Part shown: piece by piece, positions 33,646-42,480 of the stretch
Numbering within the stretch: the first letter of the stretch is position 1
How the letters are laid out: each line of letters starts with the position of its first letter
Source of the DNA: Abditibacteriota bacterium
Lineage (GTDB): Bacteria > Armatimonadota > UBA5829
Reading direction: 5' to 3'
Length of the DNA stretch: 49,688 bases
NCBI GenBank assembly: GCA_017552965.1
Contig: JAFZNQ010000054.1
Span: 1 to 49,688 of the forward strand
Translations under genes and position numbers: made by a program
Notes under the pieces: generated by a model
Database searches by the model: none
Told to the model about the DNA's origin: nothing
Seen by the model: only the letters and a program-made list of their open reading frames with translations

Positions 33646-35061
33646 TTGACCAAGCGCGGCGCCCGCCCCTTTGACTGGGGCGAATTTATCAGGAGGACTG
33701 CCCGTATAGCCCTGCCCGTGGCTCTGCAGAACCTGCTGGGAGTGACCAGCGGCATGGTGGACACCATCATGCTGGCCTCCCAGGGCTCCAGAGCCGTGGG
33801 GGCCGTGGGCCTGTGCGCCCAATACACCACCGTCATGTTCAGCTGCTACTGGGGCTTCATGGCGGGAGGCATGCTGTTCTATTCGCAGTATTGGGGAGCA
33901 AGGGACCACGACGGCATCAGGCGGGCCTACGGCACCACCCTGGTGTTTATGATGACCGTGGCCTTCATCTTTGCCGGCCTGGCTCTGCTGAAGCCGGAGC
34001 TGGTCATGAGCATCTACACCGACAAGACTGCCATCAGGGCCATAGGGGTGGAATATCTGCGCATAGTGGGCTACGCCTACGTGTTTCAGGTGTTCGTCAT
34101 GTGCGTCAGCGCCCTGATGCGCTCCACCGAAAGGGTGCGGATGCCCCTGGCTGCCACCATATGCGCCGTGGCGGTCAACATCTTCCTGAACTGGGTGCTC
34201 ATATTCGGCCGGCTGGGCTTTGAGCCCATGGGAGTGAGGGGCGCCGCCCTGGCCACCACTATAGCCTCGGCCTTCAACGTGGCTGCGTTGCTCTTGCTGG
34301 CGGCGTGCAGGGATTATCACTACGTGTTTCAGGTGTCGGGGCACTTCCGCTGGAGCGTGGGGTGGCTGAAGGAATATCTGCAAAAGTCCTCCTTCATCAT
34401 AGTGAACGAGGTGTTTGTGGGGGCCGGTCTCATGGGTATCAACATAGTCCTGGGGCATCAGTCCGAGAGCGCCATTGCCGCCGTGGCCGTGTTCAGGGTG
34501 CTGGAGGGCTTTGTCATAGCCTTTTTCTCCGGGGTCTCCAACGCGGCCTCCGTGCTGGTGGGCAAATGCATAGGGGCGGGGGACCACGTGAACGCTTACA
34601 GAAGAGCGGTGCGCATGGTGCCTCTGTGCGCTGCCATGGTCCTCACTGCCCTCCTGATACTTATAGCCGTGCACAAGCCCCTGCTCCACGCCATGAGCCT
34701 GTCGGGAGAGGCCTACCGCATAGGCTGCGGCATGCTGTATATATACGCCGTGGCATCCCTTCTCAAGATGTGCAACTGGACCCAGAACGACACCTTCCGC
34801 AGCGCCGGGGAAACGGTGTACGGCACCACCATAGAGATACTCCTGATGTGGCTCCTGGAGCTGCCGGGAGTGTATCTGGCGGGCATGGTGTTCAAGCTGC
34901 CGGTCTTGTGGGTGTTTTTCTTCGTCTATTCCGGCGAGCCCATATGGTTCTGGCTTATGCAGAAGAGGCTCTATTCCGGCAGGTGGATCAAGCCGGTCAC
35001 TCCTCAGGGCCGGCGGGCCATCAAAGCCTTCCGCCGGGCCCTTATCCACAAAGAGCTCTAA
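33646..35061 (+). CDS. MATE family multidrug/cation efflux transporter
   Basis: A 471-residue polytopic protein of the MATE family, with about 12 membrane helices. N-terminal hallmarks are FIRRTARIALPVALQNLLGVTSGMVDTIMLA and QYTTVMFSCYWGFMAGG. The second half repeats the pattern (FIIVNEVFVGAGLMGINIVLG, then GVSNAASVLVGKCIGAGD). MATE pumps export drugs or metabolites with Na+ or H+ antiport. The start is TTG 33646, with CGGAGACG at 33634-33641; upstream in-frame codons lie in the terminator. Its stop overlaps the stop of the convergent ABC gene by 4 bases. Confidence 0.9.
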   Translation: MTKRGARPFDWGEFIRRTARIALPVALQNLLGVTSGMVDTIMLASQGSRAVGAVGLCAQYTTVMFSCYWGFMAGGMLFYSQYWGARDHDGIRRAYGTTLVFMMTVAFIFAGLALLKPELVMSIYTDKTAIRAIGVEYLRIVGYAYVFQVFVMCVSALMRSTERVRMPLAATICAVAVNIFLNWVLIFGRLGFEPMGVRGAALATTIASAFNVAALLLLAACRDYHYVFQVSGHFRWSVGWLKEYLQKSSFIIVNEVFVGAGLMGINIVLGHQSESAIAAVAVFRVLEGFVIAFFSGVSNAASVLVGKCIGAGDHVNAYRRAVRMVPLCAAMVLTALLILIAVHKPLLHAMSLSGEAYRIGCGMLYIYAVASLLKMCNWTQNDTFRSAGETVYGTTIEILLMWLLELPGVYLAGMVFKLPVLWVFFFVYSGEPIWFWLMQKRLYSGRWIKPVTPQGRRAIKAFRRALIHKEL

Positions 35062-37013
35062 TCCAGCTCCTCCGCCCCCGTGTAGAGCTGATAGTAGCGG
35101 CCCCTGAGGGCCAGGAGCTCCTCGTGGGTGCCCCTTTCTATGATCTCCCCGTGCTCCAGCACCATGATGGCGTCGGCGTTGCGCACCGTGGAGAGCCTGT
35201 GGGCTATCACAAAGGTGGTGCGGTCCTTCATCAGGCTGTCCATGCCCCTTTCTATATGCTTTTCCGTGCGGGTGTCCACGCTGGAGGTGGCTTCGTCCAG
35301 CACCAGCACCGGCGCCTTGGACAGGGCCGCCCGGGCTATGTTGAGCAGCTGTCTCTGGCCCTGGGACAGATTGACTCCGTCTCCCTCCAGCACAGTGTTG
35401 TAGCCCTCCGCAAGCCGTGTGATAAAGGAATGGGCGCTGGCCGACCTGGCAGCCTCTATGACCTCTTCGTCCGTGGCGTCCTGCCTGCCGTAGCGTATGT
35501 TTTCCATGACCGTCCCCGTGAAGAGATGGGTGTCCTGGAGCACCATGGCTATGTTTTTGCGCAGGAAGGCCCTGTCTATGCGGCGTATGTCGATGCCGTC
35601 CAGGGTGATGGAGCCCTGATGCACGTCGTAAAACCTGTTGAGCAGGTTGGTGACGGTGGTTTTCCCGGCGCCGGTGGAGCCCACGAAGGCTATTTTCTGC
35701 CCGGGCAGGGCCGTGAGGGATATGTTCTTCAGCACCAAACGGTCTTCCGTATAGCCGAAGCTCACCCGGTCCAGCTCCACGCTGCCCCTGATCTCCTGCT
35801 GCAGAGCCTCGCCCCGGCTGTCGGCGTCTTCGGGAGGCTCGTCCATGACGGCAAAGACCCTCTCGGCGCCGGCCAGGGCGGCGAATATGGTGGGCATCTG
35901 CTGGGTGATCATGTTGATGGGCATGGAAAAGGTGCGGGAATACTGGGCAAACACGGTGAGGGCCCCGGGGGTCAGAGCCCCGGCTATCATCATGAGGCCT
36001 CCCGCTCCCACGGTGACTCCGTAGCATATCTGCGAGGCGTTGCCCATGATGGGCCCCATGACGCCTCCCCAGAACTGGGCGTAGAACTGCTTGCCCTTCA
36101 GGTCGCTGTTCAGGAGGGCAAACTCATCCTTGCAGATGTCTTCGTGGCCGAAGACCTTGATCTCCTTTTGCCCCGTGATGGTCTCCTCTATATAGCCGTT
36201 CACCGAGCCCAGAGCGTCCTGCTGGTCCTTGTAATACCTGTGGGACTTTTGGCCTATGGCGCTGCCGCCGATGGCGTAGATGGGCAAAAACAGTATGGTC
36301 ACCAGAGTGAGCACCCAGTTGGTGGTGAGCATGAACAAAAAGGTGCCCACCAGAGTGATGGACCCGGAGACTATGTTGATGAGGGCGCCGTTGAGCATCA
36401 CGTCTATGTTGTCCACGTCGTTGGTAAAGCGGCTCATGAGCTCGCCGGTGGAATTGGTGTCATAATACCTGACGCCCAGGGTCTGCAGCTTGTTGAACAG
36501 GTCGCCTCTGATCTTTTCCACCGTGTCCTGAGTGACCTGCAGCATGAGCCTGTTCTGGAGATAGGTGCACAGGACTCCGATGAGATAGATGGCCAGCATC
36601 ACTGCCAGAGCGGCGATGACGTAGGTGAGCACGTCGTGAAAACGGCCCTCCGGCGCCAGGCTCCCGAAGCAGTCCAGCTCCGCCAGACGGCTGATGCACC
36701 AGTCTATCCTCCTGCCCATGGCCGAGGCGGAGGGCTTGCCTGCGATCTTGTCCACTATGGGCGCCAGCAGATAGCCCCCCACCAGACCCGTCAGGGTGGT
36801 GGTCAGCATGAAAACGAACACCAGAAACAGCCTGAAAAAGCTGCCCTTCAGATAGCCGAGTATCCTGAGAAGGGACCTGTGGGTGTTCTTGGGCTTGCCC
36901 CCGCCCAGAATGGGGCCGGGGCCGTGACGGCGGGGCCCGCCGGGCTGTCTGCCGGGGCCCTTGCTCTTCCAGGAATAACGCTTTTGCAGCTCTTCAAGAT
37001 TGCGCACGGCCAT
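35058..37013 (-). CDS. Heterodimeric ABC exporter, catalytically canonical half
   Basis: A 651-residue ABC half-transporter. A Gly/Pro/Arg-rich cytosolic N-terminus (about 1-48) precedes six membrane helices and the nucleotide-binding domain: Walker A GSTGAGKTT, the non-standard signature LSQGQRQ, Walker B VLVLDEATS with the catalytic Glu, and the H-loop IAHRLS. This set (canonical Walker B and H-loop, altered signature) matches the TM288-type half of heterodimeric drug or lipid exporters. The partner starts upstream and ends 1 base before this ATG. A 35-residue insertion between the first two helices (PSASAMGRRIDWCIS and on) is notable. Confidence 0.92.
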   Translation of the reverse strand: MAVRNLEELQKRYSWKSKGPGRQPGGPRRHGPGPILGGGKPKNTHRSLLRILGYLKGSFFRLFLVFVFMLTTTLTGLVGGYLLAPIVDKIAGKPSASAMGRRIDWCISRLAELDCFGSLAPEGRFHDVLTYVIAALAVMLAIYLIGVLCTYLQNRLMLQVTQDTVEKIRGDLFNKLQTLGVRYYDTNSTGELMSRFTNDVDNIDVMLNGALINIVSGSITLVGTFLFMLTTNWVLTLVTILFLPIYAIGGSAIGQKSHRYYKDQQDALGSVNGYIEETITGQKEIKVFGHEDICKDEFALLNSDLKGKQFYAQFWGGVMGPIMGNASQICYGVTVGAGGLMMIAGALTPGALTVFAQYSRTFSMPINMITQQMPTIFAALAGAERVFAVMDEPPEDADSRGEALQQEIRGSVELDRVSFGYTEDRLVLKNISLTALPGQKIAFVGSTGAGKTTVTNLLNRFYDVHQGSITLDGIDIRRIDRAFLRKNIAMVLQDTHLFTGTVMENIRYGRQDATDEEVIEAARSASAHSFITRLAEGYNTVLEGDGVNLSQGQRQLLNIARAALSKAPVLVLDEATSSVDTRTEKHIERGMDSLMKDRTTFVIAHRLSTVRNADAIMVLEHGEIIERGTHEELLALRGRYYQLYTGAEELD

Positions 37014-37014
37014 A

Positions 37015-38763
37015 TCAGGACACCTCCGCAGCAGTCTGGGAATAGTATATTTCCTGATATTCCCGATTGGACCTGAGGAGCTCTTCGTGGCTGCCGGCGC
37101 CGGTGATCCTGCCTTCGTCCATGACCACTATCAGGTCGGCGTCCATCACCGAGCTGATGCGCTGAGCGATGATGATGGTGGTGGTGCCCGCCAGCTTGTC
37201 CGCAAAGGCTTTGCGTATGGCGGCCTCGGTGGCGGTGTCCACCGCCGAGGTGGAGTCGTCGAGTATCAGCACTTTGGGCTTTCTCAGCAGGGCTCTGGCG
37301 ATACACAGCCTCTGCTTTTGGCCGCCGGACACGTTGGAGCCTCCCTGCTCGATGGGGCTCAGGTAGCCCTCCCGGAAGCCTGTGATGAAGCCGTGGGCCT
37401 GGGCGGCTTTTGCCGCCTCCTCCACTTCCTCGTCGGAGGCGTCCTCGGAGCCCCACAGCAGATTGTCCTTCACGGTGCCTGTGAACAGGGTGTTTTTCTG
37501 CAGCACCATGCTCACGCTCCTGCGGAGATTGTCCAGCGAATAGTCCCTGACGTTGACGCCGTCCAGCAACACCTCTCCGCTGTCGCAGTCATACAGCCGG
37601 GGGATAAGGGAGACCAGAGTGGTCTTGCCGCAGCCGGTGGAGCCTATGATGCCCACCCGGGCGCCGGCGGGAATGGTGAGGCTGACGTCAGAGAGCACCT
37701 CCTCCCGGTGATTTTTGTAATAGCGAAAGCTCACGTGGCGAAACTCTATCTCTCCCCGGTCTGCCAGCTTGTCCTTGCAGGCGGCGTCGGCGTCGGTGAG
37801 GTCCGGGGCTTCGTCCAGCACTTCTGTGATGCGCCGGGCGGAAGCGAAGGCCCTGGAGGAGGCCATCATGAGAAAGGTGACGAACATCAGGGAGGAGAGT
37901 ATCTGGGTCACGTAGGTCACAAAGGCTGCCAGGTCGCCCACCTGCATGCCTCCCACTGTGCCCTGTTCCTGCAGCACTATGTTGCCGCCTATCCACAGCA
38001 CGGCTATGATGGTCAGATTCATGACCACGGTCATCACCGCAGGCATCACTATCATGACTCCCACGGCGGAGAGGCAGGCTTCCTTCAGCCTGCGGTTGGC
38101 GCCGGCGAACTTGCGCTTCTCGTAGTCCTCCCGCACGAAGGATTTGACTACCCGCACGTTGGTGATATTTTCCTGGATGGCCGAGTTGAGCCGGTCCAGC
38201 TTTTCCTGCATGACGGAAAAGCGGGGAAAGCCTATCCTGATGAGGCTGAACACCGACACGAACAGCACGGGGATGGACACGAAGAACACCGCGGTCAGGG
38301 AGGGGCGTATGGCTATGGCCATGATGAGGGCCCCTATCATCATACCCGGCGCCCGGAGACCCATGCGCAGTATCATGCCGGTGAAGTTTTGCAGCTGGGT
38401 GACGTCGTTGGTCAGCCTGGTGATCAGGCTGCCGGTGGAGAACTTGTCTATGTTGGCAAAGGAAAAGCTCTGTATCTTGCCGTATATGTCTTCGCGGAGA
38501 TCGGCTGCAAAGCCCACTGCGGCCTTGCTGCCGAACCAGGCGCCGCCTACGCCTCCCAGACCCATGAGCACCGCCGTCAGGGCCATAAGCCCCGTGTAGC
38601 GCAGGGTCTGCCCAGTGGTGAGAGTGCCCAGAGTGCCGCCGGTCACTATGAGGGACATCACCTTGGGCATGACCACCTCGCCTATGACCTCGGCGATCAT
38701 ACACAGGGGACCCAGGATAAAGGCGGGCAGATAGGGCCTGATATACTTATACCATCGTTTCAT
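37015..38763 (-). CDS. Heterodimeric ABC exporter, degenerate half
   Basis: A 582-residue ABC half-transporter with six membrane helices and a nucleotide-binding domain: Walker A GSTGCGKTT, canonical signature VSGGQKQR, Walker B VLILDDSTS with Asp in place of the catalytic Glu, and Gln in place of the H-loop His (IAQRIS). These two changes define the degenerate site of TM287/288-type heterodimers. ATG 38763 is chosen because GGAGGT lies just before it; the upstream TTG would place the Shine-Dalgarno inside the coding region. Substrates of such pumps include drugs, peptides and lipids. Confidence 0.93.
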   Translation of the reverse strand: MKRWYKYIRPYLPAFILGPLCMIAEVIGEVVMPKVMSLIVTGGTLGTLTTGQTLRYTGLMALTAVLMGLGGVGGAWFGSKAAVGFAADLREDIYGKIQSFSFANIDKFSTGSLITRLTNDVTQLQNFTGMILRMGLRAPGMMIGALIMAIAIRPSLTAVFFVSIPVLFVSVFSLIRIGFPRFSVMQEKLDRLNSAIQENITNVRVVKSFVREDYEKRKFAGANRRLKEACLSAVGVMIVMPAVMTVVMNLTIIAVLWIGGNIVLQEQGTVGGMQVGDLAAFVTYVTQILSSLMFVTFLMMASSRAFASARRITEVLDEAPDLTDADAACKDKLADRGEIEFRHVSFRYYKNHREEVLSDVSLTIPAGARVGIIGSTGCGKTTLVSLIPRLYDCDSGEVLLDGVNVRDYSLDNLRRSVSMVLQKNTLFTGTVKDNLLWGSEDASDEEVEEAAKAAQAHGFITGFREGYLSPIEQGGSNVSGGQKQRLCIARALLRKPKVLILDDSTSAVDTATEAAIRKAFADKLAGTTTIIIAQRISSVMDADLIVVMDEGRITGAGSHEELLRSNREYQEIYYSQTAAEVS

Positions 38764-38825
38764 GTGTACCTCCGGCAAGCCCTGCGGACTGCGCTCCGCA
38801 GCGCGCGGGCCGTGCCATAATAAAT

Positions 38826-38854
38826 ATTATATATTATCCCCCGTTGTTTTGCAA
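38826..38854 (-). promoter_or_regulatory. Promoter of the ABC exporter operon
   Basis: On the minus strand: TTGCAA (38849-38854), a 17-base spacer, TATAAT (38826-38831). A GC-rich inverted repeat (TGCGGA/TCCGCA) lies in the leader around 38780-38796. Confidence 0.72.
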
Positions 38855-38935
38855 GGGCCGGGGGGAGGGGCCCGCTTGAAGTTTTTGACGGTTTGTAGTA
38901 TCATAGTGTAGTGGAATACGGACGACAGGTGCGAT

Positions 38936-39850
38936 ATGTTTGATACGGTGTACTCTATAGTGCTGATGGTGCTGCTGGGCTACGGCGCCAAGATGTTGGG
39001 GATCTTCAAAGAGAGCGATACCCCCATAGTGAACAACGTCATCCTCTACGTGTGCCTGCCCTGCTTCATAGCCCACTTCGTCATGAACTGCGCTCTGGAC
39101 AGGGAGATGTTTATGACCCCTCTGGTGGCCATAGTCGTGGAGCTCATCCTGATATTCCTTTCCCTCCCGGTCTGCCGCCTCATGAAGCTGTCCCCCGCCA
39201 AGACTATTTCCGTGGTCATGACCGCCTGCTTTGCCAACACCGGCTTTGTGGGCTATCCGGTGATCAGCTCGTTTTTCTCAGACCCCAAAGCCATTCCCAC
39301 CGCCGTCATCATAGACCAGTTCGGCATGTCCGTGCTGATGCTGTGCACCGCTCCCGTGCTGATGCGGGCGCTGCACAAGGAGGGGGGAGGCTTCAGGCCC
39401 GGGGACCTGATGGTGTTTTTCCGCCGGCCGGCCATTCCCGTGTTTTTGCTGTGCCTTTTGCTCCACGGGCTCAGACTGCCCACCTTTCTGGACTCCACTC
39501 TGGAGACGGTGGGCAAGGCGGTGGTGCCCCTGTCCATGCTGTCTATCGGCCTGAATCTCAGGATAGACCGCAAATTGCTGCTGGAAATGAGACCCCTCAG
39601 CGTGGTCATCATATTCAAATTCGTCTTTTCGCCCCTGCTGGTATATGCGGGAGTGCGTATGCTGGGGCTCAGCCAGCTCATAGGCAACGTGGCTGTGCTG
39701 CAGCTGGGGCTTTCCAGCGCGGTCATCGCAGGCATCATGGCCTCGGACAACGGCGGCGACAAGGCCTTTGCCAGCCAGTCGGTGTGCGTGACCACTCTCC
39801 TGAACGTGATCTACATACCCGTGTGCGCTTTTTTGCTGGGGATAGTGTGA
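38936..39850 (+). CDS. AEC family (auxin efflux carrier-like) transporter
   Basis: A 304-residue membrane protein with about ten hydrophobic segments. AEC features are the N-terminal GYGAKMLGIFKESD, the NNVILYVCLPCFI segment, CFANTGFVGYPV in the first half, and PLSMLSIGLNLR plus GLSSAVIAGIMA in the second. Bacterial members export small carboxylates such as malate or malonate. ACAGGT precedes the ATG. The stop overlaps the next start (TGATG), so this carrier is coupled to the corrinoid adenosyltransferase gene. Confidence 0.87.
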   Translation: MFDTVYSIVLMVLLGYGAKMLGIFKESDTPIVNNVILYVCLPCFIAHFVMNCALDREMFMTPLVAIVVELILIFLSLPVCRLMKLSPAKTISVVMTACFANTGFVGYPVISSFFSDPKAIPTAVIIDQFGMSVLMLCTAPVLMRALHKEGGGFRPGDLMVFFRRPAIPVFLLCLLLHGLRLPTFLDSTLETVGKAVVPLSMLSIGLNLRIDRKLLLEMRPLSVVIIFKFVFSPLLVYAGVRMLGLSQLIGNVAVLQLGLSSAVIAGIMASDNGGDKAFASQSVCVTTLLNVIYIPVCAFLLGIV

Positions 39851-40371
39851 TGAAGGGACTCGTTCACGTCTATACAGGCTGCGGCAAGGGCAAGACCACC
39901 TGCTCTCTGGGGCTGGCCCTCAGGGCCCTGGGCTGGGGCAAAAGGGTGTGCATGGTGCAGTTTATCAAGGGCTGGGAGCATACTGGCGAGATGCAGTTTG
40001 CCAAAAAGTGCGACGGCTTTGACGTCATACAGACCAACGAGAGCCGGACCCTGAATATCACCAAAGACTTTGCCGAGGCGGCGGGCCCCGCCTGCCGGGA
40101 GGCTCTGGCAAAGGCCCGGGAGGTCATCCGGTCCGGCGCCTGGGACGTGGTGATACTGGACGAAGTGAACGGCGCTGTGGATATGGGCTTTGTCAGCCCC
40201 GCCGAGATCATAGAGCTGATAAAGGAGAAGCCCGAGGCAGAGGAGCTGATCCTCACAGGCCGCAACGCAAAGCCGGAGGTCATGGAGGCGGCGGATTACG
40301 TCACCGAGATGACCCTTGTGAAACACCCCTTTGACAAGGGGGTAAGCGCCAGGAGGGGCGTGGATTTTTGA
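39850..40371 (+). CDS. cobO: Corrinoid (cobalamin) adenosyltransferase, CobA/CobO/BtuR type
   Basis: A 173-residue enzyme that transfers the adenosyl group from ATP to Co(I) corrinoids. The P-loop is GCGKGKTT at residues 10-17, followed by LALRALGWGKRVCMVQFIKGW, the VVILDEVNGAVDMGF motif, and the end LVKHPFDKGVSARRGVDF, all typical of this family. No other cobalamin genes are in the window, so it may serve corrinoid salvage. Start and stop both overlap neighbouring genes by one base. Confidence 0.94.
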   Translation: MKGLVHVYTGCGKGKTTCSLGLALRALGWGKRVCMVQFIKGWEHTGEMQFAKKCDGFDVIQTNESRTLNITKDFAEAAGPACREALAKAREVIRSGAWDVVILDEVNGAVDMGFVSPAEIIELIKEKPEAEELILTGRNAKPEVMEAADYVTEMTLVKHPFDKGVSARRGVDF

Positions 40372-41126
40372 TGAACACATACCATATACTGACGGAATAC
40401 ATGGGGACTCTGTCCCCGGGAGCCGTGCTGTTTTCCGGCGGCATGGATTCGACTCTGGTGCTGTGGGCAGCCCGGGAGGTCTGGGGCAGGGCGGCCCTGG
40501 CTCTGACGTTCCACACTCCCACTCTCACAGACAGAGACCGCCGTTACGCCGAGAGCTTTTTGGCCAGATGCGGCGTCCGGTCGGAGACCATACCCATGGA
40601 CAACCTGCAGGTGCCGGAGGTCAGGGCAAACCGCCGGGACAGATGCTATCACTGCAAAAAAGCCCTGCTGGCAAAGGCCCTGACTCTGGGCCTGCCGCTG
40701 TATGACGGCACCAACCGGGACGACGCCGGGATCTACCGGCCGGGGCTGCGGGCCAAGGAGGAAGCGGGAGTCATCTCGCCCCTGGCGGACTGCGGCTTAG
40801 GCAAGGAGGAGGTCCGGGAGTGCCTGAGGGAGCTGGGCCTGGGAGAATACGTCCGGGGGTCGGACTCGTGCCTCGCCACCAGATTTCCCTACGATCATCC
40901 CCTTTGCCATGAGAGCCTGGACCGGGTGCGGCGGGCGGAGGTGCTGGTCGCAAGCCTTTTGCCCCCCGGCGCCACGGTGCGCTGCAGGGTAAAGGACGGC
41001 TTCTTCTCGGTGGAGACCGACAAGCAGTATATACCTATATTGAAAAATGAAGAGACAGCCCTCGAAGCTCTGGGCGCATACGAGATATGCCAAGAAGGCT
41101 TCGTGTCGGGCAGACAGGACAAATAA
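40371..41126 (+). CDS. larE: LarE-like ATP-dependent sulfur transferase
   Basis: A 251-residue PP-loop ATPase: SGGMDSTLVLWAA, then RDRCYHCKKAL, GTNRDDAGIYRPGLRA, and SDSCLATRFPYDHPL, where the family's sacrificial Cys lies. LarE donates sulfur to pyridinium-3,5-biscarboxylic acid mononucleotide during synthesis of the nickel-pincer cofactor of lactate racemase. The other genes of that route (larB, larC, larA) are absent here. Related PP-loop sulfur transferases exist, so the exact substrate is uncertain. ATG 40371 is used (overlap with the upstream stop, AGGAGGGG nearby). Confidence 0.83.
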   Translation: MNTYHILTEYMGTLSPGAVLFSGGMDSTLVLWAAREVWGRAALALTFHTPTLTDRDRRYAESFLARCGVRSETIPMDNLQVPEVRANRRDRCYHCKKALLAKALTLGLPLYDGTNRDDAGIYRPGLRAKEEAGVISPLADCGLGKEEVRECLRELGLGEYVRGSDSCLATRFPYDHPLCHESLDRVRRAEVLVASLLPPGATVRCRVKDGFFSVETDKQYIPILKNEETALEALGAYEICQEGFVSGRQDK

Positions 41127-41127
41127 T

Positions 41128-42480
41128 ATGGCTACCAAAACCGTGTTCGTGTGCCGGGACTGCGGCTACGAGAGCTCCCGCTGGATGGGCAAATGCCCTC
41201 AGTGCGGAGAGTGGAACACCATGGAGGAGGACGTGTCTCAGGTCAAAAAGAGCTCCTCTTCCACCGCCCCGGCAGCCGTGGGCGGCGCTCCCGAAAAGCT
41301 GTCGGAGGTGTCGGCTTCTCAGGGCCTGCGCAGCAGCACGGAGCTGGCGGAGCTGGACAGGACTCTGGGGGGCGGAGTGGTCCCCGGCAGCGTGATCCTC
41401 ATAGGCGGCGACCCCGGCATAGGCAAGTCCACCATACTCATGCAGGCGGCCCAGGGGCTGTGCCGGCAGGGCAGGGTGCTGTATATATCCGGAGAGGAAT
41501 CCCCGGGGCAGATCAAGATGCGGGCCGACCGTATGGGCATAAAAGGGGAGGACATATACCTCCTGTGCGAGACGGACGTCAATGCGGCTCTCGCCAGAGC
41601 GTCGGCTCTGAAGCCCGCTTTTATCATAGCCGACTCCATCCAGACCCTCACGGACGACAGCGTCAGCGGCTCCGGCGGCTCCGTGAGCCAGGTGCGCAAC
41701 GCCTGCAGCCTGCTGACCCGGGTGGCCAAGACAGAGAACATCCCGGTGTTTCTGGTGGGCCACGTGACCAAGGAGGGCTCCATAGCGGGCCCCAAGGTGC
41801 TGGAGCATATGGTGGACACGGTGCTCTATTTTGAGGGCGAAAGGCTCAGCAACTACCGCATACTCCGGTGTGTGAAGAACCGCTTTGGCTCCACCGACGA
41901 GATAGGCATATTTGAAATGACCGGCGAGGGCCTCAGGGAGGTGACCAATCCCTCCGCCCTCTTTACCGGCGGCAGGGAGCACCGGGGCGGCTCGGCGGTG
42001 GTCCCCGTGCTGGAGGGCACCCGGACCATATTGGTGGAGGTGCAGGCGCTGGTCTCCAAGAGCTACCTGCCCAACCCCCGCCGCATGGCCTACGGCTTTG
42101 ACCTGAACAGGCTCAGCATGATCATAGCAGTGCTGGAAAAAAAGGTGAATATCCCCTTTACAGCCAAGGACGTATGGGTCAACGTGGCCGGCGGCGTGCG
42201 CATCAGCGAAACTGCCGCCGACCTGGCAGTGGCCGCCGCATTGGTGAGCTCCAATCTGGATACCCCTCTGGACCCGGCCGCCGTGGCTCTGGGAGAAGTG
42301 GGGCTGGGAGGCGAGCTCCGGCAGGTGTCCTACGCGGACAAGCGATTGGCAGAGGCGGAGAGGCTGGGCTTTGAGACCTGCGTGATGCCCCGGCAGAGAG
42401 TGGCCTCCGGCCATATGACAGTCAGGCAGGCCGCTTCGCTGGGCGAAGCCGTGAACCGGCTGCTGAATACGGAGAAGTGA
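41128..42480 (+). CDS. radA: DNA repair protein RadA
   Basis: A 450-residue RadA (Sms), a branch-migration helicase-like factor in recombination. Domains in order: zinc finger (CRDCGYESSRWMGKCPQC), RecA-like ATPase with Walker A GGDPGIGKST and the RadA-specific KNRFGS, and a C-terminal Lon protease-like domain (LSMIIAVLEKKVNIPFTAKDVWVNVAGG). ATG 41128 gives the family N-terminus; earlier in-frame codons lie inside the LarE gene. It starts one base after the larE stop. Confidence 0.96.
   Translation: MATKTVFVCRDCGYESSRWMGKCPQCGEWNTMEEDVSQVKKSSSSTAPAAVGGAPEKLSEVSASQGLRSSTELAELDRTLGGGVVPGSVILIGGDPGIGKSTILMQAAQGLCRQGRVLYISGEESPGQIKMRADRMGIKGEDIYLLCETDVNAALARASALKPAFIIADSIQTLTDDSVSGSGGSVSQVRNACSLLTRVAKTENIPVFLVGHVTKEGSIAGPKVLEHMVDTVLYFEGERLSNYRILRCVKNRFGSTDEIGIFEMTGEGLREVTNPSALFTGGREHRGGSAVVPVLEGTRTILVEVQALVSKSYLPNPRRMAYGFDLNRLSMIIAVLEKKVNIPFTAKDVWVNVAGGVRISETAADLAVAAALVSSNLDTPLDPAAVALGEVGLGGELRQVSYADKRLAEAERLGFETCVMPRQRVASGHMTVRQAASLGEAVNRLLNTEK

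Noticed and set aside
33529-37076. Very long open frames (over 800 codons) antisense to the MATE and ABC genes
   Set aside because: They mirror the real genes and arise from strong third-position GC bias; their translations are low-complexity (Gly, His, Arg, Gln).
39850-40371. A cobalamin riboswitch linked to the adenosyltransferase
   Set aside because: The gene overlaps the preceding AEC gene, and the leader before that gene is too short and lacks a B12-box-like sequence.
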